From positions 186,001 through 250,000 of the forward strand of contig JANSYJ010000004.1 in assembly GCA_024742495.1 (NCBI GenBank): a DNA stretch of 64,000 nt. The letters run 5' to 3'. The stretch's first letter is position 1. Each line of letters starts with the position of its first letter. The position numbers and the translations under genes were made by a program. The stretch is from Bacteroidota bacterium (GTDB lineage: Bacteria; Bacteroidota; Bacteroidia; Flavobacteriales; Schleiferiaceae). Positions 53,158-61,965 of this stretch are shown one piece after another. The notes beneath the pieces are model-generated. The model ran no database searches and was not told the DNA's origin. It saw only the letters and a list, made by a program, of their open reading frames with translations.

Positions 53158-53637
53158 ATGGAAACCCTACAAATTGAACTGAAAAAATTAAGTCGACCAA
53201 ACTGGACTAGCGAGGAATACCGCAAAGTAGAAACGGTGGTTGACTTTGTTCAAAATCTCATGAACGACCATAATTTCGATTATATTCAAGAGCACTATGG
53301 TGCCAACCCTTACAAGCAGCATAACCAAAGTATGAAGGATGGAATAGAGGGAGTTCTAGAGGTGGTTTCGGCCTTTGCTAAGCGTTATCCAGATTACACT
53401 TACGATGTAAAGCACATTTATGTGGATGGTGATTTTGTGCATTTTCATTCGCATGTTACTAATAATCTAAAGCATCGTGGTAATCCTAAAAAAGGTTTAA
53501 ATATTATGGACGTTTGGAAAGTAGAAGACGGAATCATTACCGAACACTGGGATGCCGTACAGGCCATTCACGGAAGTATGCGTTTTCTATTTTGGCTTAT
53601 CGGCGGGAAATTCAACAATGGCAATGGCTACTTCTAA
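53158..53637 (+). CDS. SnoaL-like / NTF2-fold protein
   Basis: 159 residues. The C-terminal ~120 residues have the NTF2 cone layout of SnoaL-like proteins: VDFVQNLMNDHNFDYIQEHY, MKDGIEGVLEVVSAFAKRYP, DYTYDVKHIYVDGDFVHFHS, NIMDVWKVEDGIITEHWDAV. The HWD near the end and the FHSH strand line the pocket in this family, which includes polyketide cyclases and small-molecule isomerases. It is driven from a promoter flanked by two copies of the putative HxlR operator and is followed by a small terminator, so it is a one-gene response unit. Substrate unknown. Confidence 0.85.
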   Translation: METLQIELKKLSRPNWTSEEYRKVETVVDFVQNLMNDHNFDYIQEHYGANPYKQHNQSMKDGIEGVLEVVSAFAKRYPDYTYDVKHIYVDGDFVHFHSHVTNNLKHRGNPKKGLNIMDVWKVEDGIITEHWDAVQAIHGSMRFLFWLIGGKFNNGNGYF

Positions 53638-53642
53638 ATGTA

Positions 53643-53663
53643 GGTCTGCACAAGACCATTTTT
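53643..53663 (+). terminator. Small hairpin terminator after the SnoaL-like gene
   Basis: GGTCT (53643-53647) pairs with AGACC (53653-53657) around GCACA, followed by ATTTTT. Stem is only 5 bp, so moderate confidence. The rest of 53664-53825 holds nothing I can identify. Confidence 0.5.
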
Positions 53664-53825
53664 AGCGACTCGAGTTTAAATGGGCCTTAATTATAGTGGC
53701 TCATCAAGTTATGACTTTAGAGCGCAAATTCATGCTGTAGAATAGCCCTACTTAGCGCCTGATCTTAAGCCTGTTTCAATTCCCTTAAAGCTAAATGCTG
53801 ATGACGATCCATATGCTGAAGCCTT

Positions 53826-54095
53826 CTAGTTTAAGGCCTCAAGATCTTTGACCTCATTAATCTTTACGATTTTATTGTATTCAATAATGTAGCGCAGCAC
53901 TCCCGAGGGATCTAGGATTAGGTGTTTATCGTATCGAATATCCAAGCGTACCGAAGCGGGATACCCTGGCCCAAAGCGCGATGGCGCGGTTGATCCCCTT
54001 TGGTAGCTCAGTCGCCTCCAACCATTGGGCAATGCGTGGTCCGAACGTTTATAGCCCTCAATACTGCCAGCATTAACCAGCCCGGGTGCTTTTGT
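53826..54095 (-). other. Open frame continuing in phase after the stop of the next gene
   Basis: Directly after the TAA (54098-54096) of the 363-residue gene the same reading frame stays open for 89 codons to 53826. Its translation looks protein-like (ALPNGWRRLSYQRGSTAPSR, FGPGYPASVRLDIRYDKHLI, LDPSGVLRYIIEYN), but it has no ATG; a TTG at 54032 is the only plausible start (68 residues). It may be a former C-terminus cut off by a nonsense mutation, a separate gene with a rare start, or chance. Confidence 0.4.
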
Positions 54096-55187
54096 TTAGT
54101 GCCGCTCAATTGAAGATTGACCGTAAGTGGTCCCTATATATTGAGGCTTATAATTGGGGTCGTAAGGGAGTGTATCATTAAGGTCCTGACTAGTAGAAAT
54201 GGAGCAATAGCTTTTCGTGATGCTATTTTCCTCTTTAAAAGTATGGTAGTAGTGTGGATAAGGCCTCAGCATTAAAAGCCGGTTTTGGTTTGCATCCACC
54301 AAATAACTGTATTCCACAAATCCATTTCTATTCGATTCAAATTTTTGGTAAGCGATAATGCTTAAACCGGAATCTTGGTAAGTAGACAACCAATTTTGAA
54401 TAGAGGGGATTTTTAGGACAAAATACTCATCCTTTAGGGCCTCTAAATCAAATGGGCGAATGGTATAATCGTAAGTCCTATTTCTATAAAGCTTAGAACT
54501 GGGATCCACCGTAACTTGGCTTAGCCTGCCTAAGGCATCATAAGTATAATTCCTCTGTGAGCGCGAACGCTCCCTTTTATTTTGATGAGAAGTATTGACC
54601 TGCACCAATCTTTGATTATCATTGAAATAATAGTCGATTAAACTGCTACTTTTCGACCTAAACAAGAAGCCTTGCGACCAGGTGATATGTGCGGTAAAAC
54701 CATGCAAGGAGTCAGATTTAATATAATTTACGCTATAATCAATGCGCTCTCTAGCGAGCTTGTATTCAAAATTCTTGTAGCTGGATTTTATAAGTTGGCC
54801 TTGATCGTCATAAGTCACCAAAGTGGCATAACGTTTTTTGGATCGTCCCATCAAGGAGTCGAGTTTTTCTGGAACAAAATTCTGCCAATCTAAGACGATG
54901 TTTCTTTGAAGATAGTCCATTTCAGCAGCTTTTACTTCAATCACTTTCGAGGCAAAGGGAGGGTAGCTCAGTCGAGCAGGCAGTGCCGATTGAAACTGCT
55001 TTAATTCGGGATTCCACTTTTGGTAATACTCATAACTAAGCAGCGTATTAGAAAGATACTGATCAATATGATGTTGAACGGTATAGGCATCCATCCACAC
55101 TGAGCTATTTATCTCATACTGACCAGTAGCGGGCGAAGTTAATCCGACGATAAGTAAGAATCCCAAATATCTTGAAAGCGTTTTCAT
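54096..55187 (-). CDS. Secreted protein with YD-repeat-like segment
   Basis: 363 residues; signal peptide MKTLSRYLGFLLIVGLTSPA-TGQ. The central part has short YD-repeat-like strands (YATLVTYDDQGQLIKSSYKN, YYFNDNQRLVQVN, YTYDALGRLSQVTVDPSSKL) of the kind seen in Bacteroidota secreted proteins with Rhs-like turns. The N-terminal ~110 residues (YTVQHHIDQYLSNTLLSYEY) are unrecognised. It may be a truncated version of a longer protein, because the frame remains open after the stop. Function unknown. Confidence 0.65.
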   Translation of the reverse strand: MKTLSRYLGFLLIVGLTSPATGQYEINSSVWMDAYTVQHHIDQYLSNTLLSYEYYQKWNPELKQFQSALPARLSYPPFASKVIEVKAAEMDYLQRNIVLDWQNFVPEKLDSLMGRSKKRYATLVTYDDQGQLIKSSYKNFEYKLARERIDYSVNYIKSDSLHGFTAHITWSQGFLFRSKSSSLIDYYFNDNQRLVQVNTSHQNKRERSRSQRNYTYDALGRLSQVTVDPSSKLYRNRTYDYTIRPFDLEALKDEYFVLKIPSIQNWLSTYQDSGLSIIAYQKFESNRNGFVEYSYLVDANQNRLLMLRPYPHYYHTFKEENSITKSYCSISTSQDLNDTLPYDPNYKPQYIGTTYGQSSIERH

Positions 55188-55294
55188 AGGTATTTAAGTT
55201 TGAGTCTGCTCAATAGCAGAAGACTGAGGCACTAGCTTAGCATGAAAGACATATTGTAATTAAATGAAAGCTGAGGAGGCGCTAATACTTTCCC

Positions 55295-58200
55295 TTAAGC
55301 CTCGGATACAAAGTACATTTCTATTGCTCCCTTCCCTTTGGTTTCAATTTTACCTCTAGCTTCAAAAGCAAGATCGGTATTTGTTTTGAGTAATTCATAG
55401 GTGGCATGACTAATATTCACCTTGCCCACTTCTCCTGAGCTTTCCATGCGACTAGCCGTGTTTACGGTATCGCCCCAAATATCATAGGCATACTTTTTAA
55501 CGCCGACAATTCCCGCCACCACTGGCCCTGTATTTACCCCAATGCGGATGTCGAATTTCCCAGGGTCTCTCGAAACAAAGGCCTTAATTGCCAAAGCAGC
55601 TTTTACAACTCTTTGGGCATGATCTTCATTTTCATTTGGCAAGCCACATACCGCCATATATGCATCACCAATGGTTTTAATTTTTTCCAATCCATGCTCC
55701 TCAATAATCTGATCGAAAGCAGAAAAGTAGCGGTGAATTTCATCGACTAATTCTTTGGCCGATAATTGCACGCTTAGTCCGGTAAAATCAACAAAATCGG
55801 TGAATAGGACGGTCACCTCATCGAACAGTTTTGCTTCCGCCGTGCCTTTAATCTTAAGCTCTTCTGCCACCTCTTCCGGTAGAATATTAAGTAATAATTC
55901 GTCACTTTTCCTCTTGCCAGCCTCAATCTCATTTTTTTGTTGGCGGATGGCCATTGTGGCTTGGTTAACCTCGCTTTCTAGCTCACTTTGCCTTTGTTTA
56001 AGTTTAGCGGTACGCCAGCGCACATAGAACCAAACTAAAAGAATAGCTAAAGCAGCATAAATCGATCTCGCCCACCAAGTGTGCCACCAAGGCGGAAGGA
56101 TGCTAAATCGGTATTGAATTGGCTGAGTCCAATCATTACTCTCACCGATGGCCCTCAATTCAAAAATATAATCGCCAAAAGTCAAGTTTCGGAAATCGGC
56201 TTTCGGCTCAGCGCTAGGGGGCGACCATTTGGCATTTTGCCCAACTAAACGGAAGCTGTACTTAATTTTATGGGGAGCTGACCAATCAACAGCCGAAAAG
56301 TTAAAGGTTAAATGATTTTGATGATGATAGAGCTTTAAACCTAAGGGATAATTAGAAAATGCCTTTGCCTCGCTAAAAGTAATTTGCGATTGAAGACTTT
56401 CCCCTAGCTTATGATAATCGATGAACTGATCATTAATATCCAGTTGATTTAGATAAACACGTGGCTTATTATTATTGAGCTGGTATTTGCTTAAATCCAA
56501 TTGCAGAATACCTTCATTATTTCCCCACCAAATTCGGTTCCGGCTGTCTAGTAAAACGCTATTCGTGAAAAAGTCCAGAGACTTTAGTCCATCCGATTTA
56601 GTAAAGGTGCGGAGCCTTACTCTATCCTTTAGTTCCCCTTTGCTTGTATCGTCAATTTCTATAGCCGTTAAACCCTTCCCGGTGCTTAATGCTGGGTTTT
56701 GAGTACTGAGCCAGATCACACCTGAATTATCGGACTGAATGGCCATTATCTCATTACTCGATAGACCCTGCTCCGTAGTTAAGTAGGTAAATGTTCTGCC
56801 ATCATAGATGCTTAATCCACCGCTATAGGTGCCGAAATAAATAGTTCCCGACTTATCTCCAGAAATGCAGACTACCCTATTATCTGATAGACCCTCTTTC
56901 TCGGTGAAGTTTATAAATGTTTCTCCATTGTACATGCAGGCTCCACCACCCCAGGTACCGATCCAAATATTCCCGGATGGGTCCTCATAAAAGGTGTTGA
57001 TCATATTATTGGAAAGTCCGTCCTTTTCAGAAAAGGAAGTGAAGTACTCACCATTGAATGTAGATAGGCCGCTATCAATTGAGCCAAACCAGAATTGGCC
57101 CGCCTGATCCTGGAAAATGGAGTTTATAGAATTAGACACTAGGCCTTGCTCCATGGTGTAATTTGTTAGTGTATTTCCATCATAATGGTACAGACCAGAG
57201 CCGAAGGTGCCAATCCAAATCCCTCCCTCACGATCTTTATACAGGGAAAAAATATTAGCATCAAAACCCTTGTTTTCAGTGAAATAATCAAATTGCTCAC
57301 CATTAAATCGCAGCAGTCCATCGCTGGCCGTAGCGATCCAAATATTATTTTCTTGGTCTTCTAAAATGGCATAAACATAATCACTGTTCATTCCATTCTG
57401 ATCGGCAAAACTGGTGAATGAACTTTCCGTATATCGACCTATTCCACCGCCATCTGTTGCCATCCAAATAGCATTATCAAGCCCGGCCGATATCATTCTA
57501 ACTCGGTTATTGGATAAACCATTTTTCTCATCGAGAAGCGTAAATGTTTCGCCATCGTATTTAATGAGCCCATCTTGAAGGCTCGCTATCCAAATATTGC
57601 CAAATTGGTCTTCAGATACTGAACTCAGGTAATCACTAACTAAGCCCTCTGCTTCGGTATAAATTGTAAGGGAAGAGCCATCGTACTTATTTAAGCCACG
57701 CCAAGCGGTGGCAATCCAGACATTATCATTCCGATCTACATGTACGGAATTAATATAATCGCTCGATAGCCCATCAGCTTCAGCAATTTGCCAAAAGCGA
57801 TGCCCATTAAATTTACAAAGGCCCCCACCATAAGTGCCAATCCATAAATTACCCTGGCTATCTTCTGAAATTGAACTAACTGAATTATTTGGCAAACCCT
57901 CCTTTTTGGTGAAGTGACGAATGGTTTCTCGATCATAAACCGCTAATCCTCCGCCCCAGCTCCCAATCCAAATATGACCAGCCCTATCTTCGTAGATACA
58001 AGAGATATTATTGTTCAACAGGCCTTCTTTTTCGGTGAAATGTGTTAAGGTTTTGCCATTAAAAACAGACAAACCTAATTCTGTTCCCATCCATATTTGG
58101 CCATACCGATCTAGTTCTAAACAATGAACCGAATTTGCCAATAAGCCTTGCTTGGTGCTGTAGTTCTTAAAAAAGGTTCCATCGTAAAGCGCTAAACCGG

Positions 58201-58843
58201 CTTCTCTAGTGCCCATCCATAAGGCCCCAGTTTTATCCTCAATAACAGAGGTGATATAAGGCGATTTCATGCCTTGTTCTAAACTCACATATTGCAGATT
58301 AGCATTGGCCATCTCCTTAAATGCAGGTTGCAATGCAGGAGTTAATGGGGCTTGTGAAGCAATTACAGTCCTTCCGCTTAAGGGTATCGCAATGCCCGTT
58401 CTAATGGTATCCCCTGATGCGTTGACCGCGAAGTGAGCGCTATCTTGCTCCTTTATTTGTGGCAATGCTATTTGCTTTAAGGCTTCCTCATTAAGGCTAA
58501 CTTTTTTGGGCGTTTTTGTGAGTTTAGTTTGATTTGGAAAAGCCGCTTTAGTGAGGGATGGTCCTAAAAGCGGAACCACCGTGGCATTGGGCAGGCTATT
58601 GAGATACATCCTTTTCCCACTGAAGCTAATAGGCTTGCCGCTTATAACAGTATCGCCATTAGAGTTAAGCAGGCTCTCAATAGTATCACCACTGATGGGA
58701 TGCAGCACAAAAGCTCCATCAGGATTAAGCTCTAGCGATTTTGCCTTTTTATAAATTGGAGACGGTAAAGTAGCTGGCTCCTCACTCCTTTTACAACTAA
58801 GTAAAGCTAGAATTAGCAAGAGGGCTAGGTAATTATTATTCAT
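55295..58843 (-). CDS. Propeller-sensor adenylate cyclase (lipoprotein-anchored)
   Basis: 1182 residues from MNNNYLALLLILALLSC (Cys17 lipobox). Residues ~40-180 hold two copies of a GDTI...G..I..SG(K/R) motif. From ~195 to ~800 there are 14 Reg_prop blades with the W-x-G/A-T/S signature (GALWMGT, GHIWIGS, DNVWIAT ... RIWWGN), enough for two seven-bladed propellers, followed by a Y_Y_Y-type Ig domain, one TM helix (AALAILLVWFYVRW), a coiled coil with LLLNILPEEVAEELK, and a class III cyclase domain at ~1007-1182. Metal Asp are in FTDFVDF and GDAYMA; Lys in IKTIGD and Asp in YDIWGD are the ATP-selecting pair; NTASRMES supplies the transition-state Asn and Arg. It therefore should make cAMP in response to an external ligand. 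Confidence 0.92.
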   Translation of the reverse strand: MNNNYLALLLILALLSCKRSEEPATLPSPIYKKAKSLELNPDGAFVLHPISGDTIESLLNSNGDTVISGKPISFSGKRMYLNSLPNATVVPLLGPSLTKAAFPNQTKLTKTPKKVSLNEEALKQIALPQIKEQDSAHFAVNASGDTIRTGIAIPLSGRTVIASQAPLTPALQPAFKEMANANLQYVSLEQGMKSPYITSVIEDKTGALWMGTREAGLALYDGTFFKNYSTKQGLLANSVHCLELDRYGQIWMGTELGLSVFNGKTLTHFTEKEGLLNNNISCIYEDRAGHIWIGSWGGGLAVYDRETIRHFTKKEGLPNNSVSSISEDSQGNLWIGTYGGGLCKFNGHRFWQIAEADGLSSDYINSVHVDRNDNVWIATAWRGLNKYDGSSLTIYTEAEGLVSDYLSSVSEDQFGNIWIASLQDGLIKYDGETFTLLDEKNGLSNNRVRMISAGLDNAIWMATDGGGIGRYTESSFTSFADQNGMNSDYVYAILEDQENNIWIATASDGLLRFNGEQFDYFTENKGFDANIFSLYKDREGGIWIGTFGSGLYHYDGNTLTNYTMEQGLVSNSINSIFQDQAGQFWFGSIDSGLSTFNGEYFTSFSEKDGLSNNMINTFYEDPSGNIWIGTWGGGACMYNGETFINFTEKEGLSDNRVVCISGDKSGTIYFGTYSGGLSIYDGRTFTYLTTEQGLSSNEIMAIQSDNSGVIWLSTQNPALSTGKGLTAIEIDDTSKGELKDRVRLRTFTKSDGLKSLDFFTNSVLLDSRNRIWWGNNEGILQLDLSKYQLNNNKPRVYLNQLDINDQFIDYHKLGESLQSQITFSEAKAFSNYPLGLKLYHHQNHLTFNFSAVDWSAPHKIKYSFRLVGQNAKWSPPSAEPKADFRNLTFGDYIFELRAIGESNDWTQPIQYRFSILPPWWHTWWARSIYAALAILLVWFYVRWRTAKLKQRQSELESEVNQATMAIRQQKNEIEAGKRKSDELLLNILPEEVAEELKIKGTAEAKLFDEVTVLFTDFVDFTGLSVQLSAKELVDEIHRYFSAFDQIIEEHGLEKIKTIGDAYMAVCGLPNENEDHAQRVVKAALAIKAFVSRDPGKFDIRIGVNTGPVVAGIVGVKKYAYDIWGDTVNTASRMESSGEVGKVNISHATYELLKTNTDLAFEARGKIETKGKGAIEMYFVSEA

Positions 58844-58895
58844 GTTCCCGTTGGGCTTCCGTTTCCATTTAGCTGTTCGCAATCCATCCGCGCCT

Positions 58896-60518
58896 TTATT
58901 GGAGATGGATGGTTTGCAAGGCGCGAGCCGAAATTTGAGTTTGACAAATCTCGCCCTCTAATTCTAAGCTCAGCTGAAAGGCTTTTTCATTGCGATTAAA
59001 AATAACCAAAACATAGGAACCGTCACTGTTTAAGGCGGCGGTGTAAATAATCCCCTCTACTTGCTTTCCACTTAGTCCAATTCTAAGCGCATCAGGACGG
59101 ATGAATTTGCTAAAATGGCTAAGCAGGTAGTAGAGTGGGGTGTAAATTACCTCATCTGTTTGCGGATTAATTAATACCGGCGCACTATTAAAGTTATCAT
59201 AAGGGTTAGGCTGACCTTGATTACTCAGTATCATGCACCACTCGATATAGCCTTGGGTGCCTTGATTTAGGTCGGTGATTATATCGTAAGCATAGGTATC
59301 AAAAGGGACGAACTTACCGGCATAGTCGCTACTTTCTCTCCAGTACTGCCCAATGGGATCATCCGCATCAATATCAATACTCGATTCGGTATGTATCATT
59401 CCCTTTTCAGGCCAATTTGCTTGATGCGTGGCCAAGTCTTCAGCATACCAATTATTCGCTTCTAGCTCGGAATTAGCATACCAATGAAAACCCGTTCCCC
59501 AGGCATACTTGGCTGCTTCAGGATCCTGATAAGTAGCGCTAACGTAATCGAGCATTGCTGATTTATTGTGATCATAAATTAAAACATGCACGCCCGAGTC
59601 TAAATCTTCCAAAAACAGATGCCGATCTTTTACCAGCTGCGGGCCGAGGTAGTCTCGCAGAAAAACACGGCCTTCTTCGGCAGTCAAACCATTACTATCC
59701 CAACGGGCATCATGGGCGTGCAGCGGTTCATTTTGAGGTGTAATCCCCCATAAATTTATTCCATGATCTTTATCGGCGCTGATATACAAGGATAGATATT
59801 TTGCCCAAAGCCCATAGTATTTCCGGTCCAAGCTACCATTGGTCATTTTTGCCGTTTCACCCGTTTTCATCCAAGATGGAGGACTCCATGGCGAAGCAAT
59901 AATCTTAAAAACGGCGCCCTCTATGCCTGCCGATTCCAAAATCATGGGGATTAAGTCGTAATGTGGATTGATGAGCTCCACCCCATTAACCTGTTCATTT
60001 TCGTCACCTGAGAAACCCTTTAAATCTTCATTTACACTAAATGAAGCGAGGGTCTCATCTCCTTCATCCACATAGCTGTAATGGGCATTAGAGTAATCGC
60101 TGCTGTTAATATGCGTGCGGGTTAAGCTAAAGCCTGCTCCTTCCTTAGGGTTAAATAGTTTATGCAGGACTTCCCTGCGGGAATCCTCGGGAATGGTCGC
60201 TAAATTCCAGGCCGATGACTCGGTGAAGGAGGCGCCAAAGCCTATATATTTTTGAAATTTCTGTTCAGGCTGCAGTTTTAACACAATTTCATCCAAGGCC
60301 TCTTCCTCATGTTCAATGGCCTCTATATCAATTGGCTTTAGCTGATCACCCGATTGGGACGTTTGGTAAACATTCATTTTGAGAGCTCCCTTTCCCCTTT
60401 GCTGATCGCAACTAGCTAAAGAAAGCAGGCTGACTAGAATTAATGAGAATAGCGATTTGCGATTTGATCGATTGGCTAGATGATGCTTTTGCAATTCAAC
60501 TTGAAAGAGGTGTTTCAT
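58896..60518 (-). CDS. GH30-family glycosidase (glucosylceramidase-like), lipoprotein
   Basis: 540 residues; lipoprotein signal with Cys37 (LFSLILVSLLSLASC). The GH30 barrel is complete: KYIGFGASFTESSAWNL, GAGFSLTRTHINSSDYS, IIASPWSPPSWMKTG, ITPQNEPLHA with the acid/base Glu264 and MIHTESSID with nucleophile Glu378, then the side beta-domain (KFVPFDTYAYDIITDL, SHFSKFIRPDALRI, GSYVLVIFNRNEK). Family members cleave beta-glucosides such as glucosylceramide, beta-1,6-glucan or xylan; subfamily wording (GFGASFTESSAWNL) is that of the glucosylceramidase/beta-1,6-glucanase branch. Surface or periplasmic. It lies 52 nt upstream (in transcription) of the cyclase gene. Confidence 0.92.
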   Translation of the reverse strand: MKHLFQVELQKHHLANRSNRKSLFSLILVSLLSLASCDQQRGKGALKMNVYQTSQSGDQLKPIDIEAIEHEEEALDEIVLKLQPEQKFQKYIGFGASFTESSAWNLATIPEDSRREVLHKLFNPKEGAGFSLTRTHINSSDYSNAHYSYVDEGDETLASFSVNEDLKGFSGDENEQVNGVELINPHYDLIPMILESAGIEGAVFKIIASPWSPPSWMKTGETAKMTNGSLDRKYYGLWAKYLSLYISADKDHGINLWGITPQNEPLHAHDARWDSNGLTAEEGRVFLRDYLGPQLVKDRHLFLEDLDSGVHVLIYDHNKSAMLDYVSATYQDPEAAKYAWGTGFHWYANSELEANNWYAEDLATHQANWPEKGMIHTESSIDIDADDPIGQYWRESSDYAGKFVPFDTYAYDIITDLNQGTQGYIEWCMILSNQGQPNPYDNFNSAPVLINPQTDEVIYTPLYYLLSHFSKFIRPDALRIGLSGKQVEGIIYTAALNSDGSYVLVIFNRNEKAFQLSLELEGEICQTQISARALQTIHLQ

Positions 60519-60557
60519 CGAAGATATATAAGGCTGCGGTAATTAATAAAACGGAAA

Positions 60558-61328
60558 TTATTTAATCTTAAAGCGAGCTAAAATAGAAGCTTCGATCTTT
60601 ATCTTTTGCACATTAATTACGGGCTCCTTTTCGATAAATGGGGCCTCATAGGCAATTTGTGGTATTTGGACGGATCCTCTGACCTTAACACCATCAATGA
60701 AGTAAACTTCGCCATGGTTGTTTTGATTTTGGGTAATTAAAAGCGGTTCACCCACCTCGGAACCTATGGCAGTTAGCAGCTTTTCCGCTCTCGCTTTTGC
60801 GTCCAGAACAGCTTTAACTTCTACTTCTTGCCGCAAGGAGTCTAACTGGCTATGGGTACTTTCATACAGTATGGCATGTTCCACATTTAATTCCGCGAAT
60901 AGCGAAAATGCAGCGGTGATTTCGTTGGCGTTTTTTAGTTCGAGGATGTAAACTGATTTGCTAATTTGCTTTTCGCTAAACCAGCTAATTTTCACATAAT
61001 CGGTTCGAGCACCTTCTTTAGAAAGACGATCATTGGGAATATCCAATCTTGCCAAGCCTTCTATTAATTTCTTCTCTTGCACCTTTATTGGCTCCTTTGC
61101 TTCACTTTTACCCTTTTCAACTAAAGTTACCTCGATAAGGATTTTATCAGGAAAAACGCTTAACGAAGCATCGCCAACAACTTCTATATAAGGCAACTGA
61201 GCAGTATGATTTTGCTCTATTTGGCCGATGACCTGACTCGTAAACAGGCAAAGCAATAGCACCATTAAACTTCTTTTCTCTAATGGCTTAATTACTCTTG
61301 CGCATTCTACTAGCATTTTCATACTCAT
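60558..61328 (-). CDS. SIMPL (DUF541) domain protein, exported
   Basis: 256 residues with an N-terminal signal (RSLMVLLLCLFTSQVIGQ). SIMPL domain: YIEVVGDASLSVFPDKILIE, KKLIEGLARLDIPNDRLSKE, YILELKNANEITAAFSLFAE, VKAVLDAKARAEKLLTAIGS, EVGEPLLITQNQNN. Members are periplasmic or outer-membrane oligomers of unclear function, one of them tied to oxidative stress defence. The Met at 61322 is an alternative start. Alone between GH30 and DUF2306 genes. Confidence 0.85.
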   Translation of the reverse strand: MSMKMLVECARVIKPLEKRSLMVLLLCLFTSQVIGQIEQNHTAQLPYIEVVGDASLSVFPDKILIEVTLVEKGKSEAKEPIKVQEKKLIEGLARLDIPNDRLSKEGARTDYVKISWFSEKQISKSVYILELKNANEITAAFSLFAELNVEHAILYESTHSQLDSLRQEVEVKAVLDAKARAEKLLTAIGSEVGEPLLITQNQNNHGEVYFIDGVKVRGSVQIPQIAYEAPFIEKEPVINVQKIKIEASILARFKIK

Positions 61329-61381
61329 TCAATTTTGAAGATTAAGGACTTTGTCTAGACCAATATCATTAAAGTATTGGC

Positions 61382-61891
61382 TCAGCCTAGAGACTTTTGC
61401 CTTTTAATTTGAATGGTGATTAGCAATCCTATTAGAATACCAAAAGGCAATGATATCAAGAAGCTGTATAAGATTAAGGCGGACTTCTCCATCTCCGCAT
61501 TAACAATTTCACGGACGAAATACTCTGTAGCGCCAGCTGCCCAAAGCCCTAGGGAAGCACCGGTCATTCCAATAATATGTCTGTTAATTGTTCTTCTAGT
61601 TCTCTTGGCGAATAGCATCGGCAACCAGCCGTAGATTAGAAAAAACAGGGATACTGGAATTAAGAAATGAAAAGGACTTATTCGTCCTTGGTTAAAATCG
61701 TAGATAAAAAGAGCCGAAATATTTACGATGAGCACCGAAAAGCCGAAAATTCGCCCTATAACTTTATGTGCTCGACTTCCTTTTTTCGCAATAAGCAAAT
61801 AGGCTCCGCTTAGTAAACCAATTATCGAGGCCGTAAAATGCAATAGGCCCTCAAAGCTGTGCACCCAATTGGCAATACTGAATAGTTCCAT
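61382..61891 (-). CDS. DUF2306-like membrane protein
   Basis: 169 residues from MELFSIANWVHSFEGLLHF. Four to five TM helices: TASIIGLLSGAYLLIA, IGRIFGFSVLIVNISALFIY, FHFLIPVSLFFLIYGWLPML, LILYSFLISLPFGILIGLLI. The layout HKVIGRIFGFSVLI followed by NRHIIGMTGASLGLWAAGAT with conserved His residues is that of DUF2306, a haem-b-like inner-membrane family of unknown function. Start chosen at the ATG rather than the TTG six bases upstream. Confidence 0.78.
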   Translation of the reverse strand: MELFSIANWVHSFEGLLHFTASIIGLLSGAYLLIAKKGSRAHKVIGRIFGFSVLIVNISALFIYDFNQGRISPFHFLIPVSLFFLIYGWLPMLFAKRTRRTINRHIIGMTGASLGLWAAGATEYFVREIVNAEMEKSALILYSFLISLPFGILIGLLITIQIKRQKSLG

Positions 61892-61965
61892 GCTCAAGTT
61901 TTATCAGATTCTATTTCTCTTTTCCCAAATCAGTCTGCAAGCACCAAGGTCCTTAGGCGGCTATA

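Noticed and set aside
55755-56027. Plus-strand open frame opposite the cyclase domain, Ser/Cys-rich
   Set aside because: Antisense shadow of a strongly conserved catalytic domain; composition follows from the complementary codons.
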